Of a DNA stretch of 64,000 nt, positions 1-9,036 are shown in pieces. The number at the start of each line of letters is the position of its first letter. The stretch's first letter is position 1. Made by a program: the position numbers and the translations under genes. The notes beneath the pieces were generated by a model. It was not told the origin of the DNA. It ran no database searches and saw only the letters and a program-made list of their open reading frames with translations. Source of the stretch: Bacillus sp. T3. GTDB lineage: Bacteria; Bacillota; Bacilli; Bacillales; Cytobacillaceae. The stretch is taken from assembly GCF_033449965.1 (NCBI RefSeq), contig NZ_CP137761.1, forward strand, positions 4,216,001-4,280,000. The letters are read 5' to 3'.

Positions 1-173
1 CATTTTTTCGACAAATTACCACATAATCCGTTGTTCCCTAGCATACTATGTCTACATAATACGAATTTTCTTTATTTTTAAAAAACATTATCAAATTTTC
101 GGATAGATGTGCTAAAATACACTTTGGAATATATTAATTTACTTTTATTTTACGAAAAGGATAGGATAAGAAT

Positions 174-581
174 TTGTACAGGATTGTAATTGAACGAGAA
201 GATGATGTGTACATGGCAAGTACAATCGGGAAACGCGTTGCTGAAGATTTCGGTTTAAACAAAAGCGAACAAACGAAATTAGTTGTATCCATTATGGAAT
301 TAACACGCAACATTGTCTTTTACGCTGGCAAAGGCGAATTATTCATCAAGCCCGTACCTTCCTATGGAATTGAAATTGTCGCTGTTGACCAAGGTCCTGG
401 CATCCCTAACCTTGATCATATTTTAAATAACAAGGTCCACTCAAAAACTGGCTTAGGATTGGGGATTTCTGGTGTGAAAAGATTAATGGATGAATTTGAA
501 ATCAAGAGCACCGTTAACCTCGGTACGAAGGTCAGAGCAGTTAAATGGTTTAATGAAGGGCAGGTTAGTCACATTGATTAA
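174..581 (+). CDS. RsbT-like serine/threonine switch kinase (GHKL ATPase)
   Basis: A 135-residue single-domain ATPase of the RsbT/RsbW/SpoIIAB type. Such proteins phosphorylate STAS-domain partners and switch binding partners. Visible GHKL motifs are the N-box helix (MELTRNIVFYAGKG, about residues 41-54), the G1 box DQGPGI (about 72-77) and the G2 box KTGLGLGISG (about 91-100). The start is TTG, after a purine-rich AAAAGGATAGGA. The stop overlaps the TTG start of the histidine kinase gene by 8 nt, so translation is probably coupled. An RsbR-like STAS protein follows at 1587, which supports an RsbT-like rather than RsbW-like role. The actual target is not known from sequence. Confidence 0.8.
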   Translation: MYRIVIEREDDVYMASTIGKRVAEDFGLNKSEQTKLVVSIMELTRNIVFYAGKGELFIKPVPSYGIEIVAVDQGPGIPNLDHILNNKVHSKTGLGLGISGVKRLMDEFEIKSTVNLGTKVRAVKWFNEGQVSHID

Positions 582-1582
582 ATCACCCACCGCTCATGAA
601 ATCTCCTATGGATTAGTTGAACTCAATCCAGACGGAACCATTCAGAGAGCTAATGAAGAAGCGAAAAGACTATTAATTTCCGAGGAGAGTGATACCAATT
701 ACCTTTTTCATCGGATTAACAACAATGAAATAAAAACAAAACTCCATGAATGCTTTATGGGGAGAGCCAATGAATTTATTGTCACAATAGATAATCAGCC
801 CGTCTTTTTTTATTTCATCGCTCCCACAACGATCACCATGATAATATCCATGTCTACATGTTTAACATCTACAATCTATTAACACTTCATGATCACAACA
901 ACTGGAATAATCATTTATTATCGTCAATTGGGGAAATGGCAGCAGGTATTGCCCACGAAGTGCGGAATCCTTTAACTGCCGTGAAGGGCTTTTTACAATT
1001 AATGGAGCAAACATATAAGGAAGAATATTCTCATATTGCCCAAAGTGAATTAGATCGAGCGATTCATATACTAAATGATTTAATGAGTGTCTCAAAGCCT
1101 GAGTTTGCTCAAGAGGAACAAACCTCCTTCAATGTATGCTCTAAAATCGAATCCATCTTATTGCTGTTCCAGAATCAACTCTATCAAATCAATGTCATTA
1201 AAAGTTTTGAAAATGAAAACGCGGTCATAATTGGTCGACGAGATCAAATTAAAAAGGCATTATTTAATCTAATTAAAAATGCAATTGAAGCCATGTCGGA
1301 TGGCGGAACGTTGATTATTGAACAATATGAAGATGGACACGATGTACACATTAGTATTTCTGACTCTGGCGTCGGAATCCCAAAGGACAAGCTTCGATTA
1401 CTTGGAACACCTTTCTTTACTTTAAAGCAGGACGGGAAAGGAATGGGCTTAGCCCAAGTCTTTAACGCCATTCAAAGTAATCACGGAAAGATTCGAGTGA
1501 CAAGTGAGGAAGGTTTAGGTACAACTTTCTTCCTTTCGTTCCCAAAAAAGAGCCAGTACTCTACCCAATATTTAGGAGGTAA
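574..1582 (+). pseudogene. PAS-type sensor histidine kinase, two apparent frameshifts
   Basis: The N-terminal part from TTG 574 (after GAAGGGCAGG) reads like a short degenerate PAS domain (YGLVELNPDGTIQRANEEAKRLL). The reading frame then moves by one base between about 803 and 850. The kinase core continues with the H-box AAGIAHEVRNPLTAVKGF, the N-box FNLIKNAIEAM, G1 DSGVGIP and G2 GKGMGLAQ. It is a soluble kinase resembling the KinA/KinE sporulation group. As written, the core runs in frame into the STAS protein at 1587. One extra A in the A6 run at 1544-1549 would instead end the kinase at TAA 1580-1582, inside a perfect AGGAGG site. Both breaks look like one-base deletions, possibly sequencing errors. 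Confidence 0.7.
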
Positions 1583-1586
1583 CTCA

Positions 1587-2444
1587 ATGTTACAGGTTAT
1601 CGATTCAAAAACAGAATTAACAGATTTTCTCTACAAAAATTTAGATTTTTATACAAATGAATGGGTTCAATATTTAGAGAAAAACAAAGGCTACATTACT
1701 TCTTTATTAAAAGAAAATGGGGAAATGGATGCCTATTATAAGGTCGGTAACCCGATTATGAAGCTTGTTGCACAAAATATCCTTGAAATGAAAACTGAAC
1801 TCATTATGGATGTAGCAAAAGAACGCGGCGTGAAAAGTGCTAAAACAGAATTCCCGATGCATTTAGCTTGGGAACTTTTCCAATCTTCCCGCGGCATCAT
1901 TTGGAATGCGATTAAGTCATTCTATAATGAATCGAAAAATACAATGTCTACAGAAGAATTTTTCACGTTAGAACGCAATGTCAATGACATCATTGATTTA
2001 TATATTGATTCATATACAGCTTACTATGTGAATTATAAAGAAGAATTGTTAAAGAGCCATCGTGAAACAGTCGACGAATTATCTGTTCCAATCATCCCAA
2101 TTGCCGAACGAGTTTGTATTTTACCAGTGGTAGGAAATGTGGATACGTATCGGGCTAAAAAGATACGTGAAAAAACGCTTGTCCGTGTAAAAGAGTTAAA
2201 AGCACAACAGCTTATTATTGATATTTCTGGTGTTCCTTTTGTTGATACCGCTGTCGTCAATCATTTATTTAAAATAGTCAAAGGGATTAAATTGCTTGGC
2301 TGCTCGACAATTCTTACAGGTATTAGTGCTGAAATTGCCGACACGATGATTGAGCTTGGAATCGAAATTGATAATGAACTAAAAACAAGATCGGACCTTC
2401 AGCAAGCCTTACAAGACATCCAGCAATTTAAGATTGGGAAATAA
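1587..2444 (+). CDS. RsbR-like STAS-domain protein (stressosome paralogue)
   Basis: 285 residues from ATG 1587, preceded by AGGAGG with 7-nt spacing. Residues about 1-160 are helical and match the RsbR/RsbRD N-terminal (non-haem globin-like) type. Residues about 170-280 form a STAS domain with the strand QQLIIDISGVPFVDTAVVNHL and the following TILTGIS segment, the regions that carry phosphorylatable Thr in RsbR. The family forms stressosomes and is phosphorylated by RsbT-type kinases, one of which lies two genes upstream. As written, this ORF is fused in frame to the histidine kinase. The strong internal ribosome-binding site argues for a separate gene. Confidence 0.8.
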   Translation: MLQVIDSKTELTDFLYKNLDFYTNEWVQYLEKNKGYITSLLKENGEMDAYYKVGNPIMKLVAQNILEMKTELIMDVAKERGVKSAKTEFPMHLAWELFQSSRGIIWNAIKSFYNESKNTMSTEEFFTLERNVNDIIDLYIDSYTAYYVNYKEELLKSHRETVDELSVPIIPIAERVCILPVVGNVDTYRAKKIREKTLVRVKELKAQQLIIDISGVPFVDTAVVNHLFKIVKGIKLLGCSTILTGISAEIADTMIELGIEIDNELKTRSDLQQALQDIQQFKIGK

Positions 2445-2476
2445 ACTATAATACCTTTAAAAAAAGAATTATTTAG

Positions 2477-2511
2477 AAAAGAAGAACCGTTCCTGCAACG
2501 GTTCTTCTTTT
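2477..2511. terminator. Bidirectional intrinsic terminator
   Basis: Perfect 15-bp stem (arms 2477-2491 and 2497-2511, five-base loop cctgc) flanked by A and T runs. It lies between the convergent STAS gene and bioA and can serve both strands. Confidence 0.9.
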
Positions 2512-2530
2512 CTTTATATATCGAGTTATT

Positions 2531-3892
2531 TTAAGCTTGATATGACATTTCGGTAGTGTAGATGATGGCTTCTTTCATAATTTCTAACATATGGGTTATT
2601 TGTTCTTCGGTAGCTGCTAAAGGTGGCATGAAGACCACGACATCCCCCAATGGCCGCGTCAACATCCCTCTTTTTCTCATTTCAAGTGTCGCTCTATAGG
2701 CCATGCGATGTTGCCACGGAAAAGGCTCTGCTGTTTCTTTTTCCTTTACGAGCTCAATCCCGCACATCAAGCCGGCCTGACGTACATCACCCACATGTGG
2801 TAAATTCCACAACTGCTTTAATTTCTGTTCAATAAATACGGCTTTTTGTGCTGCCTGCTCGACGATTTGCTCCTTTTCAAATAGTTTGAGATTAGCAAGG
2901 GCCGCGGCACAGCCAAGCTGATTTCCGGTAAACGAATGCCCATGGAAGAAAGTTTTAAATTCTTCGTATTCACCGTAAAAGGCTTCATATACTTCTTCCG
3001 TTGTAAGGGTAGCGGCGATTGGTAAATAACCGCCTGTAATCCCTTTGGCTACGGTCATAATATCGGGCTGAACCTCCTCATGTTCAACGGCAAACATTTT
3101 GCCGGTGCGTCCAAACCCAGTTGCCACTTCGTCAATGATAAGCAAAATATTAAACTCGCGACAAAGCTGCTCAACTCCCTTCAAATATCCCTTTGGCATT
3201 ACATTCATACCGCCTGCACCTTGAATGATTGGCTCAAGCGTTATACCAGCTATTTCATTGTGATGTGCCTCAAAGATTTCGCGCAAAGATTTTAGCGCTT
3301 CATCACGAACGATCGCCCCCTCTTGATCTGCATAAACATTTCGATACATAAGCGGAAACGGCGCCTTGAAGGATTCAAACATTAATGCCCCATAGACGCG
3401 ATGATATAGGTCAATATCCCCAACACTAATCGCACCTACTGTATCACCATGATACCCATTTGAAAGGGTCACAAATTTTTTCTTATTGGTTTGACCAATG
3501 TTTTGCCAATATTGATACGCCATTTTTACAGCAATTTCAACTGAAGTTGCACCCGAATCCGAATAGAATACTCGTTGGAGCTTGGATGGTGCAATCTCAA
3601 TTAATTTTTTTGCCAGTTGAATTGCCGGTACATTCGCCGCCCCAAGAAGCGTTGAGTGGGCAATTTGATCTAGCTGCTCCTTAATCGCGGTGTTAATTTC
3701 AGCTTTACGATGTCCGTGCACATTGAGCCATAAAGATGAATAACCATCAAGATATTCATTCCCGTCAATATCCTTAAGGATGATTCCTTCTCCGCTTTCA
3801 ATAATGAGCGGATCGCGATCGTAATCCGTCATTTGGGTAAACGGAAGCCATAAATATTTTTTACTTTGATCTAGCAATGTTTCACTATTCAA
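2531..3892 (-). CDS. bioA: Adenosylmethionine-8-amino-7-oxononanoate aminotransferase
   Basis: Class III PLP aminotransferase of biotin synthesis. It converts 7-keto-8-aminopelargonate to 7,8-diaminopelargonate using SAM as amino donor. Visible are the BioA-type N-terminus WLPFTQM, the cofactor region YSDSGATSVE, IDEVATGFGRTG and the PLP-lysine segment TVAKGITGGYLP. The chosen start is TTG 3892, which overlaps the bioD stop (GTTGAATAG) and follows GGAGATGGAG. It gives 453 residues, the normal family length; an upstream in-frame start would add 14 atypical residues. It forms an operon with bioD. Confidence 0.93.
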   Translation of the reverse strand: MNSETLLDQSKKYLWLPFTQMTDYDRDPLIIESGEGIILKDIDGNEYLDGYSSLWLNVHGHRKAEINTAIKEQLDQIAHSTLLGAANVPAIQLAKKLIEIAPSKLQRVFYSDSGATSVEIAVKMAYQYWQNIGQTNKKKFVTLSNGYHGDTVGAISVGDIDLYHRVYGALMFESFKAPFPLMYRNVYADQEGAIVRDEALKSLREIFEAHHNEIAGITLEPIIQGAGGMNVMPKGYLKGVEQLCREFNILLIIDEVATGFGRTGKMFAVEHEEVQPDIMTVAKGITGGYLPIAATLTTEEVYEAFYGEYEEFKTFFHGHSFTGNQLGCAAALANLKLFEKEQIVEQAAQKAVFIEQKLKQLWNLPHVGDVRQAGLMCGIELVKEKETAEPFPWQHRMAYRATLEMRKRGMLTRPLGDVVVFMPPLAATEEQITHMLEIMKEAIIYTTEMSYQA

Positions 3893-4604
3893 CTTTCTCC
3901 ATCTCCTTAATTCTATCCATTTGCAGGTTAGCAAGGACCTTCCTTAGCTCCCCATCATCCTTAAACAAATCTTCCACATTCTCTATGTAAGGAATAATTC
4001 CTAATACAGGAACGCCAGTAAGCCTTTCAATCATTCTTTGATTCTCTTGTTCGACAACTGATCCTTCTGCCTGTAAACGATTTAAAATAATTCCGGCTAT
4101 TTGTATTCCAGCCTGCTTCAATGCCATAACCGATAATACAGTATGGTTGATCGTTCCAACTCCTGATCGAGCTACAAGAATAACAGGTGCGGCTATCTCC
4201 TGAATCAAATGTAGAATGCAGTCACCCTCATCATTAAGGGGAACGATTAACCCCCCTGCTCCCTCGACTAAAATCATTTCATATTTTTGCTTAAGTGCTT
4301 GATAATCATCGATGATTTCAGCCATCAGGATCTCACTCCCTTCTGTACGCGCCGCTAAATGTGGAGATGTTGGCAGCTTGAATAAATAATGATTGGCTTC
4401 CTCCACTTTAAGCTCGGGAAGTGCACACTGATAAACTTGCAGGTCAGGTGCCACAAGCTTTCCTGCTTCAGTAATTCCTCCGCTTTGGATTGGCTTGTAG
4501 GGAATAACATTTTTGCCTTGTTGTTTAAAATAAGCTGCAAGTAGAGCTGTCACTACCGTCTTACCTACATCCGTATCAGTGCCCGTAATAAAAAAACAAC
4601 TCAT
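3885..4604 (-). CDS. bioD: Dethiobiotin synthetase
   Basis: 239 residues. ATP-dependent closure of 7,8-diaminopelargonate with CO2 to dethiobiotin. The P-loop GTDTDVGKT (residues 8-16) is the BioD signature; PYKPIQSG and VEGAGGLIVPL are also typical. It is the first gene of a bioD-bioA operon overlapping bioA by 8 nt, and is divergent from bioY across a BirA operator. bioF, bioB and bioW/bioI are not in the window, so the rest of the pathway must be encoded elsewhere or the precursor imported. Confidence 0.95.
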   Translation of the reverse strand: MSCFFITGTDTDVGKTVVTALLAAYFKQQGKNVIPYKPIQSGGITEAGKLVAPDLQVYQCALPELKVEEANHYLFKLPTSPHLAARTEGSEILMAEIIDDYQALKQKYEMILVEGAGGLIVPLNDEGDCILHLIQEIAAPVILVARSGVGTINHTVLSVMALKQAGIQIAGIILNRLQAEGSVVEQENQRMIERLTGVPVLGIIPYIENVEDLFKDDGELRKVLANLQMDRIKEMEKVE

Positions 4605-4627
4605 CTAACCCTTCCGGTGATTATTAA

Positions 4628-4658
4628 ATGTAAACCTTATTTACTTTTAAGTTAACAT
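4628..4658. promoter_or_regulatory. BirA (biotin repressor) operator
   Basis: Inverted repeat ATGTAAAC-N15-GTTAACAT, matching the Firmicute BirA operator pattern. It sits between the divergent bioD (start 4604) and bioY (start 4720), where one site can repress both when biotin is plentiful. Confidence 0.85.
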
Positions 4659-4719
4659 ATGAGAAAATAATATTCAATATTTTACAAAAATATAAAAAAC
4701 TTACCAAGGGAGTAGAGAA

Positions 4720-5307
4720 ATGGTTCAATCAAAAACAAAAAATCTGGTGTATTGTGCGTTATTTGCAGCATTAATGGCTGTTGGCGCTAATGTAACGTCA
4801 TTTTTAACAATTGGTGGTGTCCCCATCACACTGCAATTAATGTTTGCCATTCTTGCGGGAGGGCTGTTAGGAAGTCGCGTTGGCGCATTGGCGATGCTGA
4901 GTTACATCTTTATCGGATTGGCAGGTGCGCCTGTTTTTGCCCAGTTAAAAGGTGGACCAAGTCACTTATTAAGTCCGACGTTCGGCTTTATTGTTTCATT
5001 TATTGTTGTGGCGTTCATTACAGGAAAATTAATTGGTGACCACGAACATGTAACACGGAAGCATTTGATTAGTGCAGGCTTCCTAAGCATTTTAGCGAAT
5101 TACATAATCGGAACGAATCTCATGTATTTAGCTTTAAAAGTATGGGCAGAGGCTCCAACAGGCTTCAACTATGGAATGGCCTGGATGTGGATGGTCAGCT
5201 ATTTACCGATTGACATAGTTGTAACGATAATTTCGCTGGCGCTTGTTCCAAAATTACAGAAGGCTTTAAAGAAAACGATTGGCACAGGTAAACAAAGCCT
5301 TTCATAA
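4720..5307 (+). CDS. bioY: Biotin ECF transporter substrate-binding protein BioY
   Basis: 195 residues with about six membrane segments. It is the S-component that binds biotin and works with an ECF energy-coupling module (EcfA/A'/T, not in this window). The BioY pattern is clear: GGVPITLQ, GGLLGSRVGALAMLSYIFIG, GAPVF, GGPSHLLSPTFGFI. The start is ATG after AAGGGAG. It is divergent from bioDA and shares the BirA operator, so uptake and synthesis should be co-repressed by biotin. Confidence 0.95.
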   Translation: MVQSKTKNLVYCALFAALMAVGANVTSFLTIGGVPITLQLMFAILAGGLLGSRVGALAMLSYIFIGLAGAPVFAQLKGGPSHLLSPTFGFIVSFIVVAFITGKLIGDHEHVTRKHLISAGFLSILANYIIGTNLMYLALKVWAEAPTGFNYGMAWMWMVSYLPIDIVVTIISLALVPKLQKALKKTIGTGKQSLS

Positions 5308-5321
5308 GTCTTAAACTCAAT

Positions 5322-5363
5322 AAAAAGGCAAATCCCCCTCATAATTACGGGAGTTTGCCTTTA
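5322..5363. terminator. Bidirectional terminator
   Basis: AAAAGGCAAA...TTTGCCTTT imperfect hairpin between convergent bioY and the histidine kinase gene at 5404. Confidence 0.75.
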
Positions 5364-5403
5364 ATTTTTAAGCTAATCTGAGCTATATTTAAAACGACTT
5401 AAC

Positions 5404-6813
5404 CTAGCTTTTGTGAAGTTCAAACCAAAATGTAGTGCCAATATTTTTTTTGCTTTCTACGCCGTATGCTACTTGGTGTGCCTCTAGTATTTCTTTGACG
5501 ATTGCTAAACCAAGCCCGGTTCCAGTTGTTTTCTTTTCGCTAGTTTTGTCAGCTTTATAATAGCGCTCCCAAATATGCAGTAGCTCATCAGCGGATATAC
5601 CACTACCGGTGTCGGAGATTTCAATTCTAACTTTGTTTAACCCAGCGATGATGTTAACCGTTATCGTTCCGCCACTTGGCGTATGGGTAAAGGCATTGTT
5701 AAGTAAATTATAGAAAACTTGGCTAATTCTTATCTCGTCGGCTTCAATAACCACATCCTCAGATTCTACCAGAACGATGGCCACTCCGTTCTTTTCACTG
5801 AGAATGGTATAACTTTTTACAGCGGTTTGAATCAGTTCATTTATTTTAAAGCGTTCTTTGCTGAGCTCTACGCTCCCAGACTGAAGCTGGGAAAGATTCA
5901 TAATATCATCAACAATTTTACTTAATCGTTCTGTCTCTTCTATTATAATTCCCAATTGCTTTTCTCTTTTTGCTGGATCCTTTCCGGTTACATCGCGAAG
6001 CGTTTCCGCATAGCCTCGGATTAAGCTTAAAGGCGTTCGCAAATCGTGCGAAACGTTGGCGATTAGATCCTTTCGTAGCTGTTCAATTTTGGAAAGCTGC
6101 GCTCCCATATTGTTAATGGTTTCAGCTAGCTCATCTATTTCATCCTGCTTCTTGCTTATTTTTATCCTCGCAAAGAAATTCCCTGCGGCAATTTGCTCAG
6201 CTGCCTTCTTTATGTCCAAAATTGGGTTACTAATTCGGCGCGATAAAAAGTAGGAAATAAGCACAGCAGCAAACAAGAGAATGATCGTAATGTAGATAAG
6301 CTGCCCTTTTAATATTAGGGAGGTATCCTCCATTGGCGCTAATGGCGTAATAATTAGCATCGCCTTTGAGACCTCACCAGAAATTTTAATTGGTAACCCA
6401 ATCAATCGAAACTCACTCCCGAATTTCGGATGGGTAACAGCCGCTTCTACTTCCTTCCCTGCTAAGATTTCTGAGATAACCTCTTCTTTCTCTTTCTCAT
6501 CAATCATCGGCATTTTCCCTGCAGAAACAGTAGAACCAGTGATAAAGCTCGATTCTCCACTTTGGTCAACAAGTTCTGTATAAATATTATTATTAAAAGC
6601 AAAGACGGCTAACTTATTTTCAAATTCTTCATTTTCACCTTTTTCAAGTAAATGATTAATCGTAATCACTTCTGTTTTGATGTAAGAAATCCACATGCGA
6701 TTATAAAAAGTTTCCAGGAATACGACTTGAAAGAACCAAAGAAGAATTAGGACAATACCCACTAACGTCATCATTCCCGCCCAAAGCTTAAAGCGTATGC
6801 CCTTCATCCTCAT
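5404..6813 (-). CDS. Sensor histidine kinase, OmpR-partner class
   Basis: 469 residues. TM1 about 13-35, an extracytoplasmic sensor of about 135 residues, TM2 about 171-191, HAMP 191-243, H-box ANVSHDLRTPLSLIRGY with phospho-acceptor His256, N-box FYNLLNNAFTH, G1 DTGSGIS and G2 GTGLGLAIV. It is a membrane sensor that phosphorylates the response regulator encoded just upstream, whose stop it overlaps by 4 nt. The stimulus is not evident from the sensor domain. Intact, unlike the neighbouring kinase at 7661-9036. Confidence 0.9.
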   Translation of the reverse strand: MRMKGIRFKLWAGMMTLVGIVLILLWFFQVVFLETFYNRMWISYIKTEVITINHLLEKGENEEFENKLAVFAFNNNIYTELVDQSGESSFITGSTVSAGKMPMIDEKEKEEVISEILAGKEVEAAVTHPKFGSEFRLIGLPIKISGEVSKAMLIITPLAPMEDTSLILKGQLIYITIILLFAAVLISYFLSRRISNPILDIKKAAEQIAAGNFFARIKISKKQDEIDELAETINNMGAQLSKIEQLRKDLIANVSHDLRTPLSLIRGYAETLRDVTGKDPAKREKQLGIIIEETERLSKIVDDIMNLSQLQSGSVELSKERFKINELIQTAVKSYTILSEKNGVAIVLVESEDVVIEADEIRISQVFYNLLNNAFTHTPSGGTITVNIIAGLNKVRIEISDTGSGISADELLHIWERYYKADKTSEKKTTGTGLGLAIVKEILEAHQVAYGVESKKNIGTTFWFELHKS

Positions 6814-7517
6814 TTTCGTTTACCTGTCGTTTCAAATTTGTAGCCTGTCCCCCATACTGTTACGATAAATCTACGATAATCCTTTAAGCTCTCCCTTAAC
6901 GTTTTTATATGAGTATCCACAGTTCTGTCGTCACTTTTATAATCGAAGCCCCAAACAGCATTGAGGAGCTGTTCCCTTGAAAAAACGATTCTTGGATTTT
7001 TCACAAACAGGCAGAGCAATTCGAACTCTTTTGGCGTTAGATTCACTTCCTCACCATCAACGTACACACTTCTCGAGCTACCTTCAATTTCCAGCCCCTC
7101 GATTACAATTGTGTCAGGCTGAGCGTTTCCCCCTTCCGTGATAGAGCTTCTGCGAATGATCGCTTTCATCCGGGCAAGTAGCTCTTTCGGACTAAATGGT
7201 TTAACGAGATAATCATCAACTCCTAATTCAAACCCGAACAGTTTGTCGTATTCCTCACCTCGAGCGGTCAGCATTATGATCGGAACCTGAGAACTCTTGC
7301 GAACCTCTTTGCATACACCCCAACCGTCTAGCTTTGGCATCATTACATCAAGAATGATTAATGAATACTGACGGCTGATAATCATATCTAGAGCCTCAAC
7401 ACCGTTAGCTGCCTCGTCAATTTCGTAGCCTTCAAGACTAATATACTCTCTGATCATATCGCGTATCCGTTCTTCATCGTCTACTATCAGGATGCGGTCA
7501 TTCTCCATTTTCATCAC
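6810..7517 (-). CDS. OmpR/PhoB-family response regulator
   Basis: 235 residues. Receiver domain with the acidic pair DDEE (about 13-16), phospho-acceptor D57 (LDVMMP), T84 and K106, followed by a winged-helix DNA-binding domain (LTPKEFELLCLF, VDTHIKTLRESL, VWGTGYKF). It is co-transcribed with the kinase at 5404. Three ATG codons lie close together at the start (residues 1, 2 and 4); GGGTG sits just upstream, so the exact start is uncertain by a few codons. Target genes are not recognisable. Confidence 0.9.
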   Translation of the reverse strand: MMKMENDRILIVDDEERIRDMIREYISLEGYEIDEAANGVEALDMIISRQYSLIILDVMMPKLDGWGVCKEVRKSSQVPIIMLTARGEEYDKLFGFELGVDDYLVKPFSPKELLARMKAIIRRSSITEGGNAQPDTIVIEGLEIEGSSRSVYVDGEEVNLTPKEFELLCLFVKNPRIVFSREQLLNAVWGFDYKSDDRTVDTHIKTLRESLKDYRRFIVTVWGTGYKFETTGKRK

Positions 7518-7642
7518 CCGCTTACTAGAATTCCAGTCTAAATTTATTTAGACATATGGATCTATTTTTATTTTAAACTTAAATTGTTAAAAAAGTTTGA
7601 AAATCAAACGCTTTTTCTCGGGATTGAACGATTCAATAAAAA

Positions 7643-7676
7643 AAACACTCGACAAATGTCTTACTGCCGAGTGTTT
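7643..7676. terminator. Intrinsic terminator
   Basis: AAACACTCG...CGAGTGTTT with an inner GACA/TGTC hairpin, just past the 3' end of the kinase at 7661 (it overlaps the last codons). Adenines upstream on the plus strand give a T-run for minus-strand transcripts. Confidence 0.75.
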
Positions 7677-9036
7677 CCCTTTACCATAATTCTAAAAATA
7701 GTCCCTTTCCCCACTTCACTCTCTACAGTGATGCTGCCTCCATGAGCCTCCACGAACCCCTTTGCAATCGACAGTCCCAGACCTGTCCCACCTTCATTAC
7801 GATTCCTCGATTGATCCCTTTTATAAAAACGGTCAAATATGAACGGAAGGGCCTCTTTAGGAATTCCTGGGCCATTATCAGCCACCTGGATAAAAACCTG
7901 GTCCTTTCCCTCTTGAACAGATACTTCTACGATTCCCTTTTCTGGTGTATGACGAAGGGCATTTCCAATGAGGTTAACTAATACCTGTGTCATTCGATCC
8001 CGGTCAAGCATGAGCCAACATTGATCAGGAATCGCCCCATAGCGAAGGGTAATTTCCTTCTCATCTGCCAACCATTGCAAATTGCTGCAAATTCTTGTAA
8101 TAAGCTCCTTTACGTTCATTCGCTCTATTTTTAGTGATAGTTTTCCAGCTTCAGCGAGACTTAATTGCTGTAAATCACTAACAAGGCGATTCAGACGATA
8201 TACTTCATCTGTGAGCTCCAGTATGACCTGTTCAGACGGGTTAATTGCATCTTCTTGAATCGATTCTAGTTTTCCTTGCAGAATCGCTAATGGTGTTCGT
8301 AATTCATGTGCAACATCGGCCACAAGGGCCTGTCTAATTTCCTCATTTCTCGTTAACTTTTCCGACATTTCATTGAATGCTTCTCCAAGCTCGTGAATTT
8401 CATCGTTCGTGTTTATTTTTACTTTATCTACTTTTTCTCCACTCGCAATTTGATGAATCGCTGCGACGAGTTTTCGCAGTGGATTGGTCATTTTTCTGGC
8501 TATCCATACACTGAACAAGACAGCAATCATCATAACCATTAAACTACTAATCACAATTGCCATATTGGATGAACGAAGGAATTCCTGTTCAAGATTCTGT
8601 AGCTTATGCTGGTAAAGAATAAGTGTCCCTGCTTTTTTTCCATCAATCATTATGTCTAGTGTTTTTCCCGGACATCCATTCCGCTTGTTCCTATCCTCGA
8701 TTGGGCTGTATCGGCAACAACCTTTCCATTAGCATCTACTAGAAGCATTTCGGCATTTGACATTGCCATATTCATCAAGTTCCCTTGCATCATCATGCCA
8801 TGTCCATGTCCCATTCCAGTGGAAAAGTACAGTTCTTGAACCTCATCCCAAGAGCCGGTTTCGTCATAAAAGCTCTCAAGATTTTGCTTCATTTGTTCCA
8901 TATAACCAAAATTGTACTGCTCAAGGTATGTTTGAAAAGTTGATTCAATTCTATTTTGTAAAAAGATAGATTGACTGACGCCCATCAATAAAACAATTGC
9001 AACAAAAGCCACAATTAATTTTGTTTGTAGCTTCAT
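7661..9036 (-). pseudogene. Membrane histidine kinase with Met/His-rich sensor, frameshifted
   Basis: Two abutting ORFs make one kinase. The N-terminal piece (9036 to 8656) has TM1 at about 7-26 and an extracytoplasmic loop carrying GMGHGHGMMMQGNLMNMAM. It stops at DVREKH. The second piece supplies TM2, HAMP, the H-box ADVAHELRTPLAIL, the N-box LVNLIGNALRHT, DNGPGIP and GTGLGLSI. One base is missing near CCGG at 8668-8671; restoring it gives GMDVPGKTLDIMIDG. The gene overlaps the upstream response regulator stop by 4 nt. The Met/His-rich loop suggests a soft-metal (copper or silver) ligand, which is inference. Probably intact in the organism. Confidence 0.8.

Noticed and set aside
490..573. 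Upstream extension of the PAS kinase to an ATG at 490
   Set aside because: It would overlap most of the ATPase C-terminus; TTG 574 has a better site and matches the PAS start.
858..2444. Genuine histidine kinase-STAS fusion protein
   Set aside because: The internal AGGAGG-ATG and the single A needed to separate the genes make two proteins more likely.
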